DNA of 21,225 bases from DASUBV01 sp035532295 (GCA_035532295.1 DATKRH010000140.1:1-21225); one strand, 5' to 3'; positions 11,938-19,916 are shown, counted from the first letter of the stretch. Notes: generated by a model from the sequence alone, not told the origin. Translations and numbers: made by a program.

Positions 11938-14454
11938 TCAGCTGCCGGGACGCCCACTACGGCGATCGCCCGTACCGTCGGCCAGCCCGGCGCGGCGCAA
12001 GGCCTCAGCCATGGCGCCCCCGCCGCTCCCCGCTCCACCACTCCCGGCAGCCCGACCACCACCGCCGGCGCGGCCACCGCTAGCCGGACGCGCATTAGTC
12101 TGCGAGCCGTCCCGCGACCCAGGCCCAGTCGCCGCCCCGGACCCCGCCTGCGCCCCGGACCCGGGCCGCGCCCCCTTCGGGGCCCGGCCACCATCGCCAG
12201 GCTCATCGTCGAGCCGCAGCGTCAGCGAGATCCGCTTGCGGGCCTCGTCAACGCCCAGCACCTTCACCCGTACGACATCACCGGACTTGGCCACCTCGCG
12301 CGGGTCGGAGACGAAGTTCCGCGACATCGCCGACACGTGCACCAGGCCGTCCTGATGCACGCCGACATCGACGAACGCGCCGAACGCCGCGACGTTGGTG
12401 ACCACTCCCTCCAGGACCATGCCGGGCGCCAGGTCCGCGAGCGTCTCCACCCCCTCGGCGAACGACGCCGTCGTGAAGGCGGGACGCGGGTCGCGGCCCG
12501 GCTTCTCCAGTTCCTTGAGGATGTCGCTCACCGTCGGCAGGCCGAAGCGCTCGTCGGTGAACTCCGCCGGCCGCAGGGTGCGCAGCACCGCGGTGTTCCC
12601 GATCAGCTCCGGCATGCCAGTTCCGGCCGCCGCCAGGATGCGCCGGACCACCGGGTAGGCCTCCGGGTGCACGCTGGAGGCATCCAGCGGATCGTCGCCG
12701 CCGGTGATGCGCAGGAAGCCCGCGCACTGCTCGAACGCCTTGGGGCCCAGCCGCGGCACCTTCGTGAGCGCCTGGCGGCCGCGGAACGGCCCGGTCGAGT
12801 CGCGGTGCGCCACGATGGCGCCGGCCAGTCCCTCGCCGATGCCCGACACCCGCGCCAGCAGCGGGACCGAGGCCGTGTTCACGTCCACACCGACCGCGTT
12901 CACGCAGTCCTCAACCACCGCGTCCAGCGAGCGGGAAAGCTTCATCTCGGACAGGTCGTGCTGGTACTGGCCGACCCCGATGGACCTGGGGTCGATCTTG
13001 ACCAGCTCGGCCAGCGGGTCCTGCAGGCGGCGCGCGATGGACACCGCGCCGCGCAGCGACACGTCCATGGCGGGCAACTCCCGCGAGGCGTACGCGGACG
13101 CCGAGTACACCGAGGCTCCCGCCTCGGAGACCACGATCTTGATGAGCTTGAGCTCGGGGTGCGCCGTCATCAGGTCGGCGGCCAGCCGGTCGGTCTCCCG
13201 CGAGGCCGTGCCGTTGCCGATGGCGATCAGCTCGACCCGGTGCTCCGCGCACAGCCGGGCCAGCGTGACGATCGACGCCGTCCAGCCCGCGCCCGGCTTG
13301 GCCGACCGCGACTCGCCCGCGGCGCGCCGCTTGAGCTCGTGCGGGTAAATCGTGTCCGTCGCGACCGCCTTGCCCGTCGCGTCGATCACCGCGACCTTCA
13401 CGCCGGTCCGGAAACCGGGATCCAGGCCCATCGTCGTCCGCGCCCCCGCCGGGGCGGCCAGCAGCAGGTCGCGCAAGTTGGCGGCGAACACGCCGACCGC
13501 ATCCTCCTCGGCGCCCTGGTAGAGCCGCATCCGCAGGTCGACGCCGAGGCGGACCAGGATGCGGGTCCGCCACGCCCAGCGCACCGTGTCGGCCAGCCAG
13601 CGATCACCCGGCCTGCCCTGGTCGGCGATGCCGAAACGCCCCGCGATCTGCGCCTCATAGTCGCCGGGCTCGCCCGGTCCACCGGCCACGGACCCGCCGG
13701 GGGTCAGCTCGCCGGGATCCAGCTCAAGATCGAGCACCTCCTCCTTCTCCCCGCGCAGCATGGCCAGGATCCGGTGCGAGGGCAGCCGGGTGAACGGCTC
13801 GGCGAACTCGAAGTAGTCCGCGAACTTGGCCCCGGCCTCCTGCTGGCCGTCGCGCACCCGCGAGACGAGGCGGCCGCGGGCCCACATGCGCTCCCGGAGC
13901 ACGCCGATCAGGTCGGCGTCCTCGCCGAAGCGCTCGGACAGGATCGCGCGCGCCCCGTCCAGCGCGGCGGCCACGTCGGCCACGCCCTTCGCCTCGTCCA
14001 CATAGGCCGCGGCGGTCTCCTGCGGCTGGCGCCCCGGGTCGCGCAGCAGCTCATCGGCCAGCGGCTCAAGCCCCGCCTCGCGCGCGATCTGCGCCTTCGT
14101 CCGGCGCTTGGGCTTGAACGGGAGATAAATGTCCTCCAGGCGGGCCTTCGAGTCGGCCGCCATGATCTGCGCTTCCAGCGCCTCGTCGAGCTTGCCCTGC
14201 GAGCGGACCGACTCCAGGATCGCGACGCGCCGCTCCTCCAGCTCCCGCAGGTAGCGCAGGCGTTCCTCCAGCGTGCGCAGCTGCGCGTCGTCGAGGGTGC
14301 CGGTCGCCTCCTTGCGGTAGCGGGCGATGAACGGGACGGTTGCCCCGCCGTCGAGCAGTTCGACGGCCGCGGCCACCTGCCCCTCGCGGACGCCGAGCTC
14401 CTCGGCGATCTTGCGGTTGACGGGCTGGCCGGGTGCCTGGACGGGCGCTGTCAC
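11938..14454 (-). CDS. tex: Tex, S1 RNA-binding transcription accessory protein
   Basis: An 838-residue cytoplasmic nucleic-acid-binding protein associated with transcription. The GTG at 14454 (VTAPVQAPG) has GAAGGCGG upstream and is preferred to an ATG at 14520. Domains in order: N-terminal helical Tex region (IAEELGVREGQVAAAVELL, then VPFIARYRKEATG), a YqgF/RNase H-like domain at ~338-460 (MGLDPGFRTGVKVAVID), helix-hairpin-helix repeats at ~500-600 (VNTASVPLLARVSGIGEGLA), and an S1 domain at ~673-742 (GMVLEGVVTNVAAFGAFVDV). The last ~90 residues are a Gly/Ala/Arg-rich low-complexity tail ending in a short helix MAEALRRAGLADG, common in actinobacterial members. It is transcribed away from the glycosyltransferase gene. 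Confidence 0.96.
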   Translation of the reverse strand: MTAPVQAPGQPVNRKIAEELGVREGQVAAAVELLDGGATVPFIARYRKEATGTLDDAQLRTLEERLRYLRELEERRVAILESVRSQGKLDEALEAQIMAADSKARLEDIYLPFKPKRRTKAQIAREAGLEPLADELLRDPGRQPQETAAAYVDEAKGVADVAAALDGARAILSERFGEDADLIGVLRERMWARGRLVSRVRDGQQEAGAKFADYFEFAEPFTRLPSHRILAMLRGEKEEVLDLELDPGELTPGGSVAGGPGEPGDYEAQIAGRFGIADQGRPGDRWLADTVRWAWRTRILVRLGVDLRMRLYQGAEEDAVGVFAANLRDLLLAAPAGARTTMGLDPGFRTGVKVAVIDATGKAVATDTIYPHELKRRAAGESRSAKPGAGWTASIVTLARLCAEHRVELIAIGNGTASRETDRLAADLMTAHPELKLIKIVVSEAGASVYSASAYASRELPAMDVSLRGAVSIARRLQDPLAELVKIDPRSIGVGQYQHDLSEMKLSRSLDAVVEDCVNAVGVDVNTASVPLLARVSGIGEGLAGAIVAHRDSTGPFRGRQALTKVPRLGPKAFEQCAGFLRITGGDDPLDASSVHPEAYPVVRRILAAAGTGMPELIGNTAVLRTLRPAEFTDERFGLPTVSDILKELEKPGRDPRPAFTTASFAEGVETLADLAPGMVLEGVVTNVAAFGAFVDVGVHQDGLVHVSAMSRNFVSDPREVAKSGDVVRVKVLGVDEARKRISLTLRLDDEPGDGGRAPKGARPGSGAQAGSGAATGPGSRDGSQTNARPASGGRAGGGGRAAGSGGAGSGGGAMAEALRRAGLADGTGDRRSGRPGS

Positions 14455-14598
14455 GACTTCGATCCGCCTTCTGGAGTTGGCCGGGGGAACGGGACCCGCG
14501 GCGCGGGCCACCGCATGCATTGTGCCGCCCCGGCCCGGCCGCCGCGGCGTTGCGCGGCCGACCTGGCCGGTGGCTTGCCACCCTGGCCGCGCCGCCGG

Positions 14599-14620
14599 GA
14601 TATAACCGAATATAACGAAC
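14599..14620. promoter_or_regulatory. Divergent promoter region of tex and the glycosyltransferase
   Basis: TATAAC occurs twice 10 bp apart (14601-14606 and 14611-14616) in the 239-bp gap. It gives -10-like hexamers rightward (TATAAC) and leftward (TATATT/TATATC). No clear -35 was found for either direction. Confidence 0.4.
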
Positions 14621-14693
14621 GCGCGCGGGCAACTGAGCTGTCAGGCAGGTGGGTCGCTCGATCCGACTGCCGCGTGAAGTGGAGGCAGGTGCG

Positions 14694-16970
14694 ATGTTCG
14701 CAGCGCTCGTGCTGGCCGGGATCATCGCGGCGCCGCTGGGCACGGCGGCCCTGCTCGTTCAGGCCAGCCACCGGTTCGCGGCGACCGGCACCTGGCCCGC
14801 GATCCGGCGCTTCGCGTTCGCGATCGGGGGCACCGCGGTGCTGGCCGGGATCGTCATCGCGGTGCTGCGCCTGCTCAAGGTCACCGAGCACAACTCGATC
14901 GACGCCGCCGCCGGGCTGTCCGCCGCGAGCCTGATCTGGCTCCCGGTGACCCGCCGCTGGAACGCCCGCGCCCACCTGTGCTGGTCCTCCAGCGTCTTCC
15001 TGTTCGTCGTCTACCTGGCGTTCGTGCTCGACTGGACCTTTGCCAGCCACCTCGGCGCGGCCGGCACCGCCGGCGGCCTGCTGCTGTGGCTATTCGAGGT
15101 CTTCGCCGCGATCCTGGCCTGCGCCTACCTTTGGGAGATCTGCGACGCCCTCGGCTCCGAGCAGTGGCGCCGCCGGATAACCCCGGCCGGCGGCGCCGCC
15201 GGGGCGGCCGGGGCGGCGGGCGGCGAGGCGGCGGGCGGCGAGCTTCCGTTTATCAGCCTGCACGTGCCCGCTCACAACGAGCCGCCCGGCATGGTCATCG
15301 AGACGCTGCGAGCCCTGCTGCGTCTGGACTACCCGCGGTATGAGGTCATCGTTATCGACGACAACACCGACGACGAGCGGCTGTGGCGACCAGTCGAGCA
15401 GTGGTGCGCCCGCCACGGGGCCAAGTTCGCGCACCTGGAGGACTGGCCCGGCTACAAATCCGGGGCCCTGAACTACGCGCTGCGCGAGCTCACCAGCGAG
15501 CGGGCCGAGGTCATCGGCGTCGTCGACTCCGACTATCAGCTCGATCCGGGGTTCCTGCGCCGGTGCGCGCCGCTGTTCGCCGAGAGCTGGGTCGGCTTCA
15601 CCCAGGCTCCGCAGGACTACCGCGACTGGGAGCACGCCCGTTACTACCGGCGCCTCTACTACTCCTACAAGTACTTTTTCGCCGTCTCCCAGCCATCGCG
15701 CAACGAGCGTGACGGCGCGATCTTCGCCGGCACGATGGGACTAATCCGGCGGGTGGCCCTGGAGCAGCTCGGCGGGTGGGACGAGTGGTGCATCACCGAG
15801 GACGCCGAGCTGTCCCTGCGGCTGCTGCGCGCCGGCTGGTCCGGGCTGCACGTCGACGAGACCTGGGGCAAGGGCATCATGCCGCTGACCTTCGAGGCGC
15901 TCAAGGGGCAGCGGTACCGGTGGTGCTTTGGCGGCATCCAGATCCTGCGCATGCACTGGCGCTCGCTGCTGCCCGGCCGCGAGACGAAGCAGAACCGGCT
16001 GAGCACCGGCCAGCGGTGGTCCTACCTGACCGGCGCCCTTCAGTGGTACGGTGACCTGCTCGGCCTGGTCTTCCTGGTGTTCCTGCTCGCGGGCGCCGCC
16101 AACCTGGCCACCGGCGGGGGCGAGCTGTTCCGCAAGCTGACGGTGTTCCTGGTGGCCACGGTGCCCGTCCTGGTCCTGCTCGGCCTGGTCCGGGCGGTCG
16201 CGCTGCTGCGCCGCGGCACCGGTGCGTCGTGGCGGGACGCGCTGGGCGCGTTCTTCATCTGGCAGTCCACCTCGGTGGTGGTGGCCCGCGCCTCGGTGCT
16301 GGCGCTGTTCGCCCGCAAGGCCGCCTTCCTGCGCACCCCGAAGACCAGCGAGCAGGTCGCCTGGTGGGAAGCGCTGCGCGCGAACTGGGCCGAGTCGTCA
16401 CTGGCGCTGCTCGGCCTGCTGGGCATCGCCGGCGCGCTCACTAAGTTCTCCGAGCTGTCCGGGCCGCTGCTGGCGGGCCTGCTCGTCTTTCCTACGCTTG
16501 GGCTGGCCGCAGCCCCGTTCAACAGCTGGGCCGCGCAGCGGGCCGCGCTACCGCCGGTGCTGCGGGAGCGGCGCACGACCGAGTGGAAGCGGACCAGCGA
16601 CCGGCGGGCGTTCGTGCGCGGCGCGGCGGTCGGCGGGGTCGTCACCGTGGCCGCGGTGGTCGTCGCCGCCGTGGCCCTCATGCTGGCGCCGAGTCCTCGG
16701 CCGGTGCAGCCCCCGCAACTGGTCCAGCCGACGGCCGCCGCACCCGCCGCACCCAGCACGGCAGCCCCGCCCAGCACGGCAGCCCCGACGCCATCGCGGA
16801 GCGCCAGCTCACCGGTGGCGACGCCATCCTCCGGCGGGGCCTCCCCGACCACGACGCCGAGCTCCAGCGCCCCGGCGAGCCCGTCCCCGTCAGCGTCGGC
16901 CAGTTCCAGCGGCACCGCAAGCGCGTCCCCGCCGCCGACTACCAGCGGCACGCCCGCCCCGACGCCGTAA
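14694..16970 (+). CDS. Membrane GT2 glycosyltransferase (cellulose synthase-like) with Pro/Ser/Thr tail
   Basis: A 758-residue integral membrane family-2 glycosyltransferase. The ATG at 14694 has GGAGGC at 14681-14686. Several hydrophobic helices (residues ~1-150) precede a cytosolic catalytic domain: IDDNTDDE near 222, DSDYQLD near 278, TEDAELSLRLLRAGW near 367 and GQRYRW near 406. These are the D, DxD, TED and Q(Q/R)xRW motifs of processive beta-glycan synthases. Four or more further membrane helices follow. The last helix (~646-667) leads to a ~90-residue Ala/Pro/Ser/Thr-rich tail, probably outside the membrane, containing an 18-bp duplication at 16752-16787. The tail is not needed by the family and could span the wall or be O-glycosylated. 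The product polysaccharide is unknown; no accessory BcsB-like or hydrolase gene is adjacent. Confidence 0.92.
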   Translation: MFAALVLAGIIAAPLGTAALLVQASHRFAATGTWPAIRRFAFAIGGTAVLAGIVIAVLRLLKVTEHNSIDAAAGLSAASLIWLPVTRRWNARAHLCWSSSVFLFVVYLAFVLDWTFASHLGAAGTAGGLLLWLFEVFAAILACAYLWEICDALGSEQWRRRITPAGGAAGAAGAAGGEAAGGELPFISLHVPAHNEPPGMVIETLRALLRLDYPRYEVIVIDDNTDDERLWRPVEQWCARHGAKFAHLEDWPGYKSGALNYALRELTSERAEVIGVVDSDYQLDPGFLRRCAPLFAESWVGFTQAPQDYRDWEHARYYRRLYYSYKYFFAVSQPSRNERDGAIFAGTMGLIRRVALEQLGGWDEWCITEDAELSLRLLRAGWSGLHVDETWGKGIMPLTFEALKGQRYRWCFGGIQILRMHWRSLLPGRETKQNRLSTGQRWSYLTGALQWYGDLLGLVFLVFLLAGAANLATGGGELFRKLTVFLVATVPVLVLLGLVRAVALLRRGTGASWRDALGAFFIWQSTSVVVARASVLALFARKAAFLRTPKTSEQVAWWEALRANWAESSLALLGLLGIAGALTKFSELSGPLLAGLLVFPTLGLAAAPFNSWAAQRAALPPVLRERRTTEWKRTSDRRAFVRGAAVGGVVTVAAVVVAAVALMLAPSPRPVQPPQLVQPTAAAPAAPSTAAPPSTAAPTPSRSASSPVATPSSGGASPTTTPSSSAPASPSPSASASSSGTASASPPPTTSGTPAPTP
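16752..16787 (+). repeat. 18-bp tandem duplication in the glycosyltransferase tail
   Basis: The unit CCCAGCACGGCAGCCCCG occurs at 16752-16769 and 16770-16787, encoding repeated Pro-Ser-Thr-Ala-Ala-Pro. It is in frame. Confidence 0.85.
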
Positions 16971-16986
16971 CTCGGCCGGCATCCCA

Positions 16987-17025
16987 TGATCACGACCGCC
17001 TGGCGCGGCGGAACGGTCGTGATCA
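16987..17025. terminator. Inverted repeat between convergent genes
   Basis: TGATCACGACCG (16987-16998) pairs perfectly with CGGTCGTGATCA (17014-17025) across a 15-nt spacer. Located between the glycosyltransferase and SDR 3' ends, it is well placed as a bidirectional terminator. It shares ATGATCACG with the long inverted repeat at 11683-11739. Confidence 0.65.
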
Positions 17026-17039
17026 CGGCGCTGTACGCG

Positions 17040-17075
17040 CTGGGCGTGCTGGGTGTGCTGGGCGTGCTGGGGGCA
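17040..17075. repeat. 9-bp tandem repeat, 4 imperfect copies
   Basis: CTGGGCGTG-type units at 17040, 17049, 17058 and 17067 abut the SDR stop codon (17076-17078). The tract is downstream of that gene and not needed by it. No function is evident. Confidence 0.7.
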
Positions 17076-17957
17076 CTAGGCGCGCTGGCCTTGGGTGCCG
17101 AGCGGGTCGCGGTCCGCGGCGGTGGCGTCGTCGCGGTCGGTGGAGATGGTGAGGTCACGGAGGGCGGCGTCGGCCTGCGCCCGCGCCCGGGCGGCGGCCG
17201 TGGCGTAGGCGTACGCCTCGCTACCGAGGATGAGCCGCAGCGGCGGCTGGTCCAGGTCAGCGACCGCGAGCACGACCTGAGCCACCTTGGCCGGGTCGCC
17301 GAGCGCGGGCGGGCCGTCGCCGGACTGGTGCAGCCTGGCCATGGCGCCGACCGTCGCCTGGTACGGCTCGCTCACCGGCGGGATCCTCATCGAGGATCGC
17401 GCCCAGTCCGTCTGCATGCCGCCTGGCTCCAGGACCGTGACGCTGATCCCGAGCGGCGCGACCTCCTTGGCCAGGACTTCCGAGAAGCCTCCGACGGCCC
17501 ACTTGGCGCTCTGGTAGGCCGACAGTCCGGCGGTGGCCAGCCGGCCGCCGATCGAGGAGACCTGGATGATGTGGCCGCCGCCCTGGCGGCGGAGCACCGG
17601 CAGGGCCGCCTTGGTGACGTTCACGACACCGAACAGGTTGGTGTCGACCTGCTCCCGGAAGTCCTCGACGGTGATGTCCTCGATCGAGGCCAGGTTGGCG
17701 TACCCGGCGTTGTTGACCACCACGTCGAGGCACCCGAACGCCTCGACGCCCGCGGCTATCGCGGCCTGCGCCGCGGCGAAGTCGGTGACGTCGAGCGCGA
17801 TCGGCAGGATCTGGGCGCCATACCGCGCCGTCAGGTCGGCCAGCGCGTCGGGCTGGCGAGCGGTGGCGACCAGGCGGTGCCCTGCGCCCAGGGCGGCCTC
17901 GGCGATCTGGCGCCCGAGGCCCCGGCTGCTTCCAGTCAGGAAAAACACCTTCGACAC
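17076..17957 (-). CDS. Short-chain dehydrogenase/reductase
   Basis: A 293-residue classical SDR oxidoreductase using NAD(P)H. The GTG at 17957 (VSKVFFLTG) has AAAGGA eight to nine bases upstream; the frame extending to 18062 would cross the operator region and is rejected. The Rossmann motif TGSSRGLG (residues 8-15), NNAG (82-85), Ser134-135, and Y148-x3-K152 are all intact, so it should be active. Arg12 after the glycine motif and ATARQ after the second strand hint at NADPH preference. The C-terminus is about 30 residues longer than a minimal SDR and acidic (TISTDRDDATAADRD). It diverges from a TetR gene with a repeat-rich operator between, so it is probably repressed until the regulator binds its ligand. 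The substrate is unknown. Confidence 0.93.
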   Translation of the reverse strand: MSKVFFLTGSSRGLGRQIAEAALGAGHRLVATARQPDALADLTARYGAQILPIALDVTDFAAAQAAIAAGVEAFGCLDVVVNNAGYANLASIEDITVEDFREQVDTNLFGVVNVTKAALPVLRRQGGGHIIQVSSIGGRLATAGLSAYQSAKWAVGGFSEVLAKEVAPLGISVTVLEPGGMQTDWARSSMRIPPVSEPYQATVGAMARLHQSGDGPPALGDPAKVAQVVLAVADLDQPPLRLILGSEAYAYATAAARARAQADAALRDLTISTDRDDATAADRDPLGTQGQRA

Positions 17958-18035
17958 TGGCTCGTTCCTTTCGCGTGATGGCAAGTCATGGGGGCTGGAC
18001 AACCGCGCCGGATCGGCCGCGGGCCCGTGATCGAA

Positions 18036-18084
18036 GATAACACAACACTGTTGCGATAACAACGCACCGCCGTTGCGTTATGTA
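18036..18084. promoter_or_regulatory. Tandem operators between the SDR and TetR genes
   Basis: Two adjacent sites start with GATAAC (18036-18041 and 18055-18060) and end with GTTGCG. The first contains the palindrome CAACACTGTTG (18043-18053). The second contains AACGCA-N7-TGCGTT (18061-18079). TATGTA (18079-18084) is a possible -10 for an almost leaderless TetR transcript starting at the GTG at 18096. The architecture fits a TetR operator; the protein-site match is inferred. Confidence 0.6.
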
Positions 18085-18095
18085 GGCTGGCTGGC

Positions 18096-18857
18096 GTGAG
18101 CACCGATGCGACCTTCCAGCGGGCGCGGCGACCCGAGCACAAGCAGCAGCGGCAGGACGCGATCCTCGACGCCGCGCGCGAACTCGCGCGCCGCGACGGG
18201 GTCCGCAACGTGAGCCTGGCCGACATCGCCAGCCAGGTCGGCATCCACAAGTCGGCGCTGCTGCGCTACTTCGAGACCCGCGAGCAGATCTTCCTCAAGC
18301 TGACGGCGCAGGCATGGCTCGACTGGTCCCACGCGCTGCATGCCGCGCTCGACCCGGCTGTCCCCGGAGCCACCGACCCAGGCGCCGCTGTCCCCGTTGC
18401 CGCCGACGCTGGCTTTGGCGACGGCGGCTTTGGCGGTGCGCGCCCAGGCGGCACCCGCCCGGCCGACCTGGTTGCCGACGTGGTGGCGCGCAGCTTCGCC
18501 GACCGCCCTCTGCTCTGCGACCTGATCCCGCACACGGCGCTGAACCTCGAGCGCAACGTCTCGACCGACGCGGTGCGCCGCTACAAGCTGACGTCCCTGG
18601 CCGTCATCGCCGATGCGGGCCGCCTCGTGCAGCGGGTGCTGCCGGACCTGACCGTCGAGGAGTGCGGCGAGTTCGTGCGGATCATGGCCGTCCTGGCCGG
18701 GTCGTGGTGGCAGATCGCCAATCCCCCGCCGGCGCTGGCCGACCTGTACGCCGCCGACCCGCAGCTAGCCGCGGCCTGCCTGGACCTGACCCCCGAGCTG
18801 CGCCGGGCCGCGACGGTCCTGCTGGCCGGGCTGGTCCCGAGCCGGGTCAGGCCGTGA
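18096..18857 (+). CDS. TetR-family regulator divergent from SDR
   Basis: A 253-residue repressor. The GTG at 18096 lacks a Shine-Dalgarno sequence but lies about 11 bp after a -10-like TATGTA, fitting leaderless translation. The HTH region is clear: RQDAILDAARELARRDGV, then SLADIASQVGIHKSALLRYF. The ligand domain follows, with WLDWSHALHAAL and a later helical half (LTSLAVIADAGRLVQRVL, then FVRIMAVLAGSWWQIA). Between them sits a ~33-residue Gly/Ala/Pro insert (around residues 90-125, GFGDGGFGG) unusual for the compact TetR fold, likely a surface loop. The divergent SDR gene is the probable target. Its 3' end overlaps by 11 bp a gene fragment on the other strand. Confidence 0.92.
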   Translation: MSTDATFQRARRPEHKQQRQDAILDAARELARRDGVRNVSLADIASQVGIHKSALLRYFETREQIFLKLTAQAWLDWSHALHAALDPAVPGATDPGAAVPVAADAGFGDGGFGGARPGGTRPADLVADVVARSFADRPLLCDLIPHTALNLERNVSTDAVRRYKLTSLAVIADAGRLVQRVLPDLTVEECGEFVRIMAVLAGSWWQIANPPPALADLYAADPQLAAACLDLTPELRRAATVLLAGLVPSRVRP

Positions 18858-18981
18858 TCTGCATGGTGGCGATGCGGTCGCCGTGCACCGTGAAGGCGAA
18901 GTAGCGGGCCGAGCTGGCATCGAACCCGTCGGCCGTCAGCTCGGCCGCCACGGCGACCGGGAAGAAAGCTACCCTGCCGGC
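18847..18981 (-). pseudogene. Gene remnant: C-terminal piece resembling an NTF2-like protein
   Basis: On the minus strand a coding-like frame ends in TGA at 18847. It reads FFPVAVAAELTADGFDASSA and then RYFAFTVHGDRIATMQITA, with 40 of about 42 third positions G or C. The final strand resembles the C-terminal strand of NTF2/SnoaL-like proteins. Upstream the frame runs into the start of the PNPOx-family gene on the other strand, where its codon pattern is a shadow. No full-length gene fits, so I read it as the 3' remnant of a deleted gene. A tiny peptide from an internal GTG is the alternative. The family call is weak. Confidence 0.4.
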
Positions 18982-19506
18982 ATGACTACCGAGCAGCCCC
19001 AGGCACCGGGCCCCCAGGCACCGGGCCCCCAGGCACAGCGCCGCGGTCGGCGGATCGCCATGACCACCAGCGAGCTCGATGCCTTCCTCGCGGCGGAGCG
19101 CACCTGCCGGATCGCGACGAACGGCACCGACGGCCCGCATGTGACGCCGCTGTGGTTCTGCTGGGACGGCGCGAGCCTGTGGCTGTACTCGCTGACGCGC
19201 AGCCAGCGCTGGGCCGACCTGCGCCGCGATCCGCGCATTGCCGTCGTCATCGACGCCGGCACGGACTACTTCGAGCTGCGCGGGGCGGAGATCAGCGGCG
19301 TGGCGGAACCCGTCGGTGAGCAGCCGCGCACCGGCGAGCCGGCCGACGAGCTCGTGCCGGTGGAGGCGCAGTTCGCCGCCAAGTACTTCAGCGCGGACCA
19401 GATGCTGCACGACGGCAGGCACGCCTGGCTCAGGGTGACGCCGGGAAAGATCGCGAGCTGGGACTTCCGCAAGATCCCGGCCGCCCCGCCCGGCGGATCA
19501 GCCTAG
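18982..19506 (+). CDS. Pyridoxamine 5'-phosphate oxidase-like (FMN/F420 split-barrel) protein
   Basis: A 174-residue split beta-barrel protein of the PNPOx/FDOR superfamily, binding FMN or F420. Conserved elements are ELDAFLAAERTCRIATNGTD, PHVTPLWFCWDGASLWLYSL, RSQRWADLRRDPRIAVVIDA and FELRGAEISGVAEPV, the strand pattern typical of actinobacterial members. The ATG at 18982 lies 7 bp after TACCCT (18970-18975), a leaderless -10. An ATG at 19060 just before the conserved region is the alternative start. The extra N-terminal part is PQAPG repeats from a 15-bp minisatellite. A role in redox of a small molecule or cofactor sequestration is possible; the substrate cannot be read from the sequence. 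Both neighbouring loci look eroded. Confidence 0.88.
   Translation: MTTEQPQAPGPQAPGPQAQRRGRRIAMTTSELDAFLAAERTCRIATNGTDGPHVTPLWFCWDGASLWLYSLTRSQRWADLRRDPRIAVVIDAGTDYFELRGAEISGVAEPVGEQPRTGEPADELVPVEAQFAAKYFSADQMLHDGRHAWLRVTPGKIASWDFRKIPAAPPGGSA
18997..19035 (+). repeat. 15-bp tandem repeat, 2.6 copies, in the PNPOx-like N-terminus
   Basis: CCCCAGGCACCGGGC at 18997-19011 and 19012-19026 is followed by a partial copy to 19035. It encodes Pro-Gln-Ala-Pro-Gly repeats ahead of the conserved domain, with a five-codon period. Confidence 0.9.
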
Positions 19507-19535
19507 GCGCTCTGGACCTGCCCGCCTGCCCGCCG

Positions 19536-19757
19536 CTACGCGAGCGACCGGAGCGCCGCGGCCGTCGGCGCGTCGGCGGGGTAGAACGCCTCGATAGCCA
19601 GCTCCTCGACGGTCACGTCTGTCGCGGTGCCGACGGCGGCGCTGATACTGAACAGCGAGAGTTCCTGGTCGCCGAGCCGGTAGCGCAGTGGCAGCACCAC
19701 GCCGTCCGGCGAGGCCGCCTCGGCGGTGCCGCCCGGATATCCGCGCAGCTCGTCGTG
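19536..19757 (-). pseudogene. Remnant of an MmyB-type XRE-family regulator (C-terminal part only)
   Basis: The minus-strand frame reads DELRGYPGGTAEAASPDGVV, LPLRYRLGDQELSLFSISAA, and TDVTVEELAIEAFYPAD, ending in TAG at 19536-19538. This is the C-terminal end of the MmyB-like ligand-binding domain found in actinobacterial helix-turn-helix regulators of ~280 residues. An in-frame TGA (19758-19760) lies directly before it, and the HTH and most of the sensor domain are absent, so about 73 codons remain. The abrupt change at 19758 marks a deletion or rearrangement junction. Confidence 0.8.
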
Positions 19758-19916
19758 TCACTCGTTCAGCCGCTGATCGCCGAGGGCCTGCGCGCGGTGT
19801 GCTCGTTCCCAGGCCGCCGACGTCACGATGGCAGGATCACCGCCGACCCGCCCGCACAGGCACAGGCCACCCAGGCAAGGCTCCAAAGCAAGGGCAGCAG
19901 CGTCGGGGCTCGGGCG

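Noticed and set aside
12337..14934. 865-codon open frame opposite tex
   Set aside because: Its protein is a low-complexity Arg/His/Gly/Ala string without domains. It is the antisense shadow of the high-GC tex gene.
17040..17978. Plus-strand 330-codon frame starting with Leu-Gly-Val repeats
   Set aside because: The hydrophobic start is just the 9-bp repeat and the rest is the antisense shadow of the SDR gene.
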